NCBI GenBank assembly: GCA_021792815.1
Contig: JAJYTX010000190.1
Coordinates: forward strand, 1-6,090
Direction of reading: 5' to 3'
Source of the DNA: Pseudomonadota bacterium
GTDB lineage: Bacteria; Pseudomonadota; Gammaproteobacteria; Steroidobacterales; Steroidobacteraceae
DNA length: 6,090 bases
Below are positions 1 through 5,159 of this stretch, one piece after another. How positions within the stretch are numbered: the first letter of the stretch is position 1; each line of letters starts with the position of its first letter. Below the pieces are notes generated by a model. That model was not told the origin of the DNA. It did no database searches and worked only from the letters and a program-made list of their open reading frames with translations. Both the position numbers and the translations under genes were made by a program.

Positions 1-528
1 CCTGAGGATGTCCTTGTCGGTATGGATGTAGGCGCTCTCGCTGAGCTCGTTGAGCGCATCGACCAGGACCTGGAATTTCTCGGCGAGCTCGGCGAACACG
101 AGCGCGAGCGCCTTGCGTCCGCGGCGGGCGCTCACATCGCCCGAAAGCGCCGCGGCCAGTGTGCCGTAGGCGCGGCCGCCCATCGCGATGTGATAGTCGA
201 TATCGATGAGCTTGCGCGCAAAACCCTGCGCGAAGAAACCGGCGACGAACAGCGACACGTCGCCGAGGCGCTGCAGACCGCGGTTGCGCTGATCGTGCGT
301 GCCCGCCTCCATCGCCTCCGACAGCAGCACCACCAGCGGCCGCAGGCGCAGTCCCTCGCCCGTGGCATCGAACAGCGCCTCCGAGCGGGCGAACAGGGTC
401 AGCAGGTTCACCACGTAGTGCTCTGTCTCGCCCTCCACCGCAAGGTGCTGGTTCACCAGCGCCGCGTGCAGCGCATCCTTGAAATACTCCTTCAGGCTCG
501 CGACCGGCTGGACTCTGGCTTCACGCAT
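1..528 (-). CDS. Conserved hypothetical protein, N-terminal 176 residues (3' end beyond the window)
   Basis: I do not recognise a characterised family. The frame starts at ATG 528-526 and stays open to the left edge. An in-frame TGA lies four codons upstream, so this ATG is the natural start, and GAGGT at 542-538 is well spaced for it. The visible protein looks soluble and largely alpha-helical, with no signal peptide or clear transmembrane segment. A mixed charged/hydrophobic N-terminus (KEYFKDALHAAL, residues 13-24) leads into HYVVNLLTLFARSE (37-50). The most conserved-looking stretch is RLGDVSLFVAGFFAQGFARK (87-106), followed by DIDYHIAMGGRAYG (109-122), with paired acidic residues, His113 and a glycine-rich turn. 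A second helical segment rich in Ala, Leu and Glu follows (about 137-165). No classical nucleotide-binding or catalytic motif is visible. It is separated by 173 nt from the ATP-grasp gene and probably has its own promoter. The coding frame is confident; the function is unknown. Confidence 0.85.
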   Translation of the reverse strand, partial: MREARVQPVASLKEYFKDALHAALVNQHLAVEGETEHYVVNLLTLFARSEALFDATGEGLRLRPLVVLLSEAMEAGTHDQRNRGLQRLGDVSLFVAGFFAQGFARKLIDIDYHIAMGGRAYGTLAAALSGDVSARRGRKALALVFAELAEKFQVLVDALNELSESAYIHTDKDILR

Positions 529-537
529 ACCTCGAGG

Positions 538-542
538 ACCTC
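538..542 (-). promoter_or_regulatory. Ribosome binding site of the 528-1 gene
   Basis: On the minus strand GAGGT lies 9 nt upstream of ATG 528, a good Shine-Dalgarno match at a normal distance. A second GAGGT touches the ATG itself and is too close to act. Together with the in-frame stop just upstream, this fixes the start. Confidence 0.6.
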
Positions 543-562
543 ACGCTTGCCACGGTCGCTCC

Positions 563-591
563 ATTGAACGGCATCAGCGGCACAAAGTGAA
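563..591 (-). promoter_or_regulatory. Candidate sigma-70-type promoter for the 528-1 gene
   Basis: Reading the minus strand, TTCACT (591-586) resembles a -35 box (4 of 6 matches to TTGACA). After exactly 17 nt comes TTCAAT (568-563), resembling a -10 box (4 of 6 matches to TATAAT). The predicted transcription start, around 556, would leave a leader of about 28 nt containing the ribosome binding site. The location suits a separate transcription unit for the leftmost gene. The rest of the gap (529-701) shows only short GC-rich inverted repeats. The call rests on motif spacing alone. Confidence 0.35.
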
Positions 592-701
592 CCCCCGCGG
601 TTGTGACACGCATCGAAAAGCCGCGCAGCGCAGCCGGCCAGGTCACGGCCGACGCTGGCAGCCCCGTAACTGGAGTGCTGACATCCGCGGCGTGAAAGCC
701 G

Positions 702-1724
702 CTACCGCCACTTGGCGCGATAGGACAGGCCGAGCGCCATCAGCCGCTCGAGCAGCTCCGGGTAGGCGATGCCGGCGGCGAGCGCCGATTCGGCGAAGTC
801 CTCGGACGCCGCGAGGTTGGGGTTAGCATTCGCCTCGAGCGCATACACCCGCCCATCGGCAGTCGTGCGGAAATCCATGCGCGCATAGCCCGAGAGCCCG
901 AGCACCTGATAGATGCGGCGCGAGAGCCTGTCGAGCTGCGCGAGCACTCCGGGCGCCAGGTCGGCCGCGGCGCGCGTGATGATCCCGTATTTCTCCCGGT
1001 AGCTCTTGTCCCATTTCACCTTGCGGGTGGCGATGGCGGCCAGGGAATCGGGCATGGTTCCGAAGACCATTTCCCAGACCGGCAGACGCCGCAGACGGCG
1101 GTTACCCATGACGCCGACATACAGCTCGCGGCCCTCGATGAACTCCTCGACCAGCGCGTCCGAGCCGATCTGCTCGTGCATGAAGGCGACCCGCTCCTTC
1201 AGCCGCGCGGCATCCTCCACGACCGATGCCTGGGCGATGCCGAGCGAGGCGTCCTCGGTCGCCGACTTGACGAACAACGGGAAACGCAGCCTGCCCGGCA
1301 CCTGGATCCGTCTGCCGCGGCGGATGACCGCGAAACGCGGCGTCGGAATCCGATGAAAGGCGAGCAGCTGCTTGCTGAGCGGCTTGTCGCGCGAGAGCAG
1401 CAGTCCGCGCGGATTGCAGCCGGTATAGGGCTGGCGCAACAGCTCCAGGTAAGCGACCACGTGCTGGTCGTAGGTGACGATGCCGTTGAACTCCTCGAGC
1501 AGGTTGAAGACGATATCGGGCTGCCACTCGCCGATGGCGAGGCGCATTTCCGTCAGGCTGTCCAGCACGCCGATACAGCGCACGTCGTGACCGCTCTGTC
1601 GCAGGGTGGTGGTGACATCGTATTCGGTCCGCCACTCCTCGATTTCCTTGTCCGTGTGGCCTTCGAGCGACTGCGGCGGCACCAGGCTCGAGTGCATCAC
1701 GACCAGCGTGCGCAGTTTTTTCAT
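702..1724 (-). CDS. ATP-grasp ligase, D-alanine-D-alanine ligase-like
   Basis: Putative ATP-dependent carboxylate-amine ligase of 340 residues; the family activates a carboxylate as acyl-phosphate and joins it to an amine. The N-terminal region (1-110) is a Ddl-like pre-ATP-grasp fold: DIVFNLLEEFNG (70-81) matches the Ddl segment usually read as VFxxLHGxxGEDG, and YLELLRQPYTGCNP (92-105) resembles LExLGIPYTGS. KPLSKQLLAFHRIPTP (114-129) is the typical lead-in to the ATP-grasp domain. Lys153 with EDASLGI (157-163) corresponds to the ATP-binding Lys and the loop over the active site, and LVEEFIEGREL (191-201) to the adenine hinge. Probable magnesium ligands are Asp284 in RMDF, and Glu297 and Asn299 in EANANPN. 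Ddl normally has EVNTxPG there, so peptidoglycan D-Ala-D-Ala synthesis is unlikely to be its job. Its ATG overlaps the stop of the metallopeptidase gene (ATGA) with no strong ribosome site, indicating translational coupling. The ATP-grasp assignment is firm; the substrates are unknown. Confidence 0.9.
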   Translation of the reverse strand: MKKLRTLVVMHSSLVPPQSLEGHTDKEIEEWRTEYDVTTTLRQSGHDVRCIGVLDSLTEMRLAIGEWQPDIVFNLLEEFNGIVTYDQHVVAYLELLRQPYTGCNPRGLLLSRDKPLSKQLLAFHRIPTPRFAVIRRGRRIQVPGRLRFPLFVKSATEDASLGIAQASVVEDAARLKERVAFMHEQIGSDALVEEFIEGRELYVGVMGNRRLRRLPVWEMVFGTMPDSLAAIATRKVKWDKSYREKYGIITRAAADLAPGVLAQLDRLSRRIYQVLGLSGYARMDFRTTADGRVYALEANANPNLAASEDFAESALAAGIAYPELLERLMALGLSYRAKWR

Positions 1725-2764
1725 AACGACAGATGCGGTGTCTCACCCTGAGAGTACAGATCCGCGAGCCGCGCGAGCAGCCAGCGGCAGTTGCGCACCG
1801 CGTCACGGCGATCGCCACGGACGTAAAGCTTCAATGCATCGCTGCGCTCGATCAGCATCAGCATGATCTGCTGCACACTATAGCGCGCCAGGCCAAGCTC
1901 GCGCGACACCGAATCGACCAGGGTCTTCTGATGGGCACGCAGCAGCGTCGCGGCGCGCAGCGCGGTCCGGCGCGGGCGTTGAGCGCTGAACAGCCATTGC
2001 AACAGCGCATCGGCCAGCCCGCGCCGATAGCGCCGGTAGCGCGCCAGCTTGCGCCTGTAATACTGACCCAGGGTCCGCGTGTTGGAATCGAGCGGCTCGA
2101 TCCGCACGCGATTGCGCACCGGCGGCGCCCGGTCGCGCACCTCATTCATCAACTCATCGACCGCCTGCAGCTTGCGGAAGGCGGGCCAATCGGCGTAACT
2201 CTTGCGCCATCCCGAGCGCGGCGCGAGCCACACGGCGAACGTCTCGGCGAAATCCTCGGTGGGATGCGCCTGGGCATACCACTCGCCGAGGTGATGCACG
2301 TAGCGCCGGCTGCCGGGACGGGCCTTGTACCGGGCCGGATACTGCAGCGAGGCCGGACCAAACACCTCGCGCCACTGCTTGCGCCGGCGCAGCCGATAGG
2401 CGTTGTCGAGGGCATGCCCGGCCTCGTGACGCAGGATGCGCGCGAACTCGCGGGTGTTGCCGCCCTCGGCCTGGCGCATGATGTGCCGCTCGAGCCGCGT
2501 CAGCCGCGGATGCGCCAGGTAGAACGGAACGGCGATCCCCGGCACGCCATCCGGGCTGAACCATTCTTCCGACAGCCAGACGTGCGGCCGGAAGCGGATG
2601 CCGCGCGCCTGCAGCTCGCGGTACAGGCGTTTGACGCCACGCCGGATGTTGGATCGGCGCAGGGTCAGGCCGAGGTCGCGGAAGCGCAGCTTCAGCAGCT
2701 CCTCGTCGGGGAGGCGGGCCCACGAATACGCTCGCCGGGCCGGACGGCGGGTTGGTGCGGTCAT
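1721..2764 (-). CDS. Putative zinc-binding metallopeptidase (HEAGH...E gluzincin-like)
   Basis: Predicted 347-residue cytoplasmic zinc protease or amidase with no signal peptide or membrane segment. HEAGH at 113-117 gives two zinc-binding histidines and the catalytic Glu114. HPTEDFAETFAVWL (167-180) follows about 50 residues later, where Glu174 is the likely third ligand, as in putative zinc-binding metallopeptidases of the Peptidase_Mx kind. PDGVPGIAVPFYLAHPRL (71-88) before the active-site helix looks like the substrate-binding edge strand. After about residue 225 comes a strongly basic helical C-terminal region with an Arg/Lys/Tyr-rich cluster (KLARYRRYRRG, 239-249), which might bind an acidic partner or nucleic acid; this is inference. 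ATG 2764 is the first good start, with a weak AGGGG 11 nt upstream. The gene lies 70 nt after the phosphatase/ARH gene and overlaps the ATP-grasp gene by 4 nt, so the two products probably act together. The peptidase fold is likely; the target is unknown. Confidence 0.85.
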   Translation of the reverse strand: MTAPTRRPARRAYSWARLPDEELLKLRFRDLGLTLRRSNIRRGVKRLYRELQARGIRFRPHVWLSEEWFSPDGVPGIAVPFYLAHPRLTRLERHIMRQAEGGNTREFARILRHEAGHALDNAYRLRRRKQWREVFGPASLQYPARYKARPGSRRYVHHLGEWYAQAHPTEDFAETFAVWLAPRSGWRKSYADWPAFRKLQAVDELMNEVRDRAPPVRNRVRIEPLDSNTRTLGQYYRRKLARYRRYRRGLADALLQWLFSAQRPRRTALRAATLLRAHQKTLVDSVSRELGLARYSVQQIMLMLIERSDALKLYVRGDRRDAVRNCRWLLARLADLYSQGETPHLSL

Positions 2765-2834
2765 TGGTCTCGAGGCCCCTGGTGGATGCCCCGGGGCGCG
2801 CCCGGATGAGCTTATCAGCGTCGCCGCGGCGGTT

Positions 2835-4307
2835 TCAGCCCATCTGCGTCAGGGCGTGAGTGAGCAGCCGGTCGGCATAGCTTTCGATCAGCGGCCGGCG
2901 CAGCAGCCGCTCCCGCCAGGGCGCGGGGATGGCCGCCGCCCCGTACCAGGCCCCGGCGAGCTGACCGCACACAGCCGAGGTGACGTCCGAGTCTGCTCCC
3001 AGGTTGGCCGCATGCAGTACCGCCTCGCGGAAGCTGTGGGTTGCCGCGAACGCCTCGATGGCACCCGAGAGCGACTGGCCGACCCCGTGGCCGGCGCCCC
3101 GGTGCGGCAGCCGGGTTGAGGCTTCGGCCAGGATCCCGGCCTTGGTCCGACCCGACAGCGCGAGCACCAGCAGCTGCGCCAGATCGCGGCAGGCCTGGAG
3201 CACCGTGCCCGACTGGCAGGTGCTCCGGGCCGCTTCGCCCGCCAGGCGCACCGCCTCTTCGGGTGAGGCGAAAAAGAACATCGCGACCGGCGCCACCCGG
3301 GACAGCGGCTCCGGGTCGCGCCGCTTTGGATCGTGTGAGCCCGCGAAAGGCTGGCGCCGCCATTGGGCCGCGGCCAGAGCCTGGGCCGTATGCACGGTGA
3401 TCCCGAGACACCGGCCCGTGGCCGACAGGTATCCGTCTCGCTGCCAGCGCCGATAACGCTGCATCTGGTCCGATGGATCGAAGCCGCCGCACTCGAGCAG
3501 GCTGTCGGCGAGACACAGCGCCATCGCGGTATCGTCGCTCCAGCCCCCCGGGGGCAGGTTGAACGGCCCGCCGCCGATCAGGTCTCCCACGAGCGGGAAG
3601 GTGCCGGGGCGGCGCAACTGCGTCGGCGCGGCGATGGCGTCCCCGACGGCAAGGCCGAGCAGCGCGCCGTGGAATCGCTCCCGCAGCGCCTGGGCCGCCC
3701 TGAGCGTGAGGGGATCGAGCAGAGGATCGGCGGATGCCGCAGCGACCTCCAGTGCCGCCGGGCCAACCTCCGCCGCAATCGCAGGCTCGGCCTCCGGCGC
3801 GCGAGGCCGCCACTGCCGGATGTAGTCGGTCTGGGCCCCGGTCTCGGGAATGACGGGCCAGTCCCGGGAGCGCCCGGATTGCATCCAGAGACGGTTGATC
3901 GTTTCGAGCGCCTGATCGCCCCCGCACCCTTCGGCGAGGAAGCAACCGACCACCATCGCGGTCCGGCCGATACCGGCACGGCAATGAACATAGACCGGCT
4001 TGCGCTCGCGCAGCGCATCGCGCAGGCAATCGAGAATCTCGAGCATGTGTTCCCGGCGCCCGGGCAGGCCGTGATCCGGGATCGGTTTGCGCTGGTACTC
4101 GATGTGCAGCGGCAGCGCTTCGTCGTACGGGTCGATCTCCGCGGGCTCGGTCAGGTCGAGGAAACACTCGATACCCGCACCGAGCAGCCGCCCGAGACGT
4201 TCGCGAGTGGCCTCGGGGGTGGGACCGGCCGGGTGCTCGCCGGCGAGCAGCCGGCCGGGCACGATCCAGTAGGAGTGCGGAAGGGGAACGGGCGCGCTCG
4301 CGCTCAT
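2835..4307 (-). CDS. Fusion protein: dual-specificity-type phosphatase + ADP-ribosylglycohydrolase-like domain
   Basis: A 490-residue two-domain protein, probably cytoplasmic. Residues 1 to about 168 form a cysteine-dependent phosphatase. VHCRAGIGRT (107-116) is the HCx5R P-loop with nucleophile Cys109 and Arg115, and Asp78 in PIPDHGLP is the probable general acid. A linker rich in Ala, Glu and Pro (about 168-205) leads to an ADP-ribosylglycohydrolase (DraG/ARH) domain. Its first motifs are GALLGLAVGDAIAAP (214-228) and the metal-binding GGWSDDTAM (254-262); near the end is NLGADSDVTSAVCGQLAGA (435-453) with Asp439 and Asp441. ARH enzymes remove ADP-ribose from proteins or small molecules using two magnesium ions. 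Several positions depart from the usual pattern: DPEPLSR (331-337) where GNGSxMR is expected, Val442 where a Thr/Ser metal ligand is expected, and CLGIT (300-304) where CFDIG is common. The phosphatase is probably active and the ARH half altered in substrate or activity. The gene starts 3 nt after the ttcA stop without a strong ribosome site, suggesting coupling. The substrate is unknown. Confidence 0.92.
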   Translation of the reverse strand: MSASAPVPLPHSYWIVPGRLLAGEHPAGPTPEATRERLGRLLGAGIECFLDLTEPAEIDPYDEALPLHIEYQRKPIPDHGLPGRREHMLEILDCLRDALRERKPVYVHCRAGIGRTAMVVGCFLAEGCGGDQALETINRLWMQSGRSRDWPVIPETGAQTDYIRQWRPRAPEAEPAIAAEVGPAALEVAAASADPLLDPLTLRAAQALRERFHGALLGLAVGDAIAAPTQLRRPGTFPLVGDLIGGGPFNLPPGGWSDDTAMALCLADSLLECGGFDPSDQMQRYRRWQRDGYLSATGRCLGITVHTAQALAAAQWRRQPFAGSHDPKRRDPEPLSRVAPVAMFFFASPEEAVRLAGEAARSTCQSGTVLQACRDLAQLLVLALSGRTKAGILAEASTRLPHRGAGHGVGQSLSGAIEAFAATHSFREAVLHAANLGADSDVTSAVCGQLAGAWYGAAAIPAPWRERLLRRPLIESYADRLLTHALTQMG

Positions 4308-4310
4308 CGG

Positions 4311-5159
4311 TCAGCCGGCCAGCACCCGCGGGCGGTCTGCTTCGTCGCTCGACAGGCCGCAGACGCGGCGGGCGTCGAGGCCGGCGAAGTCGAAGTGGCG
4401 CGGATCGGCGAGCGCCTCGGGCTCGAGGTGACGCAGCGCCGAGAAAATGCTCTCGGTGCGGCCGGGCCAGGCGCGCTCCCACTCCGCAAGCATGCTCTTG
4501 ATGGCCCGGCGCTGCAGGTGCTCCTGTGAGCCGCAGAGCCGGCAGGGAATGAGCGGAAAGCCGCGGCCGCGCGCGTAGCGCTCGATATCCCGCTCGGCCA
4601 CGTAGGCGAGCGGGCGGATCACGACGTGACGGCCGTCCTCGGACAGCAGCTTCGGGGCCATCGCCTTCAGCCGGCCACCGAAGAACAGATTGAGAAACAA
4701 CGTCTCGACGATGTCGTCGCGATGATGACCGAGGGCGATCTTGGTGACGCCGTGGTCCGCGGCGAAGCGATACAACGCGCCGCGCCGCAATCGTGAGCAC
4801 AGGCCACACATCGTGCGGCCTTCCGGCACCACCCGCTTGACCACACCGTAGGTGTCCTGCTCGATGATGTGGAAGGGCACGCCGAGACCGGCCAGGTACC
4901 CAGGCAGCACGTGCGCCGGAAAGCCCGGCTGCTTCTGGTCGAGATTGACGGCCAGGAGCTCGAAATCGACCGGCGCGCTGCGCTGCAGCGACAGCAGGAT
5001 ATCGAGCAAGGTGTAGGAGTCCTTCCCTCCGGACAGGCACACCATCACGCGGTCACCTGAGGCGATCATCCGGAAGTCCTCGATCGCCTTGCCGACCTCG
5101 CCCCGCAGCCGGGCCTGCAGACGCGTGAGCGTCCGCGACTGTGTAGCTCCCCGTCCCAT
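4311..5159 (-). CDS. ttcA: tRNA 2-thiocytidine(32) synthetase TtcA
   Basis: TtcA uses ATP and an iron-sulfur cluster to convert cytidine 32 in the anticodon loop of certain tRNAs to 2-thiocytidine. The 282-residue protein opens with a short variable stretch, then the typical helix and [18 protein letters not shown] (38-55), whose SGGKDS (43-48) is the PP-loop that binds ATP. MCGLC (117-121) supplies Cys118 and Cys121, and PCRLCGSQ (205-212) supplies Cys206 and Cys209; two plus one of these normally hold the [4Fe-4S] cluster. [20 protein letters not shown] (143-162) and the KAMAPKL segment (165-171) are also characteristic of TtcA and separate it from TilS. The length is slightly below that of the E. 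coli enzyme (about 311), with differences at both ends. ATG 5159 abuts the TAG of the carboxypeptidase gene, and GAGG at 5171-5168 serves it. All key residues are present and the assignment is secure. Confidence 0.97.
   Translation of the reverse strand: MGRGATQSRTLTRLQARLRGEVGKAIEDFRMIASGDRVMVCLSGGKDSYTLLDILLSLQRSAPVDFELLAVNLDQKQPGFPAHVLPGYLAGLGVPFHIIEQDTYGVVKRVVPEGRTMCGLCSRLRRGALYRFAADHGVTKIALGHHRDDIVETLFLNLFFGGRLKAMAPKLLSEDGRHVVIRPLAYVAERDIERYARGRGFPLIPCRLCGSQEHLQRRAIKSMLAEWERAWPGRTESIFSALRHLEPEALADPRHFDFAGLDARRVCGLSSDEADRPRVLAG

Noticed and set aside
22..567. 181-codon open frame on the plus strand
   Set aside because: The minus-strand frame 528-1 has a better start, an upstream stop, a ribosome site and more natural protein composition.
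616..650. Possible terminator after the ATP-grasp gene: small GC hairpins followed by TTTT on the minus strand (619-616)
   Set aside because: The stem next to the T run is only 4 bp (638-635 with 623-620) around an 11-nt loop, and the T run is short. Too weak to call.
2789..2805. GC-rich inverted repeat in the 70-nt gap between the phosphatase/ARH and metallopeptidase genes (CCGGG/CCCGG)
   Set aside because: Short, no T run on either strand, and such palindromes arise easily at this base composition. No convincing promoter was found in the gap either.
1733..2809. 358-codon open frame on the plus strand
   Set aside because: Antisense to the metallopeptidase, whose HEAGH and DFAETFA motifs establish the true coding strand.
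3363..4529. 388-codon open frame on the plus strand
   Set aside because: Antisense to the phosphatase/ARH fusion and the ttcA end; low-complexity composition with no recognisable domain.
2815..5040. 741-codon open frame on the minus strand spanning ttcA and the phosphatase/ARH gene
   Set aside because: It runs in a different frame across two well-recognised genes, is dominated by Arg, Ala, Gly and Pro, and shows no motif. It is a high-GC shadow.
4311..5159. TilS (tRNA-Ile lysidine synthetase) as an alternative for the PP-loop protein
   Set aside because: The two CxxC pairs and the segment following the PP-loop are typical of TtcA and absent from TilS.
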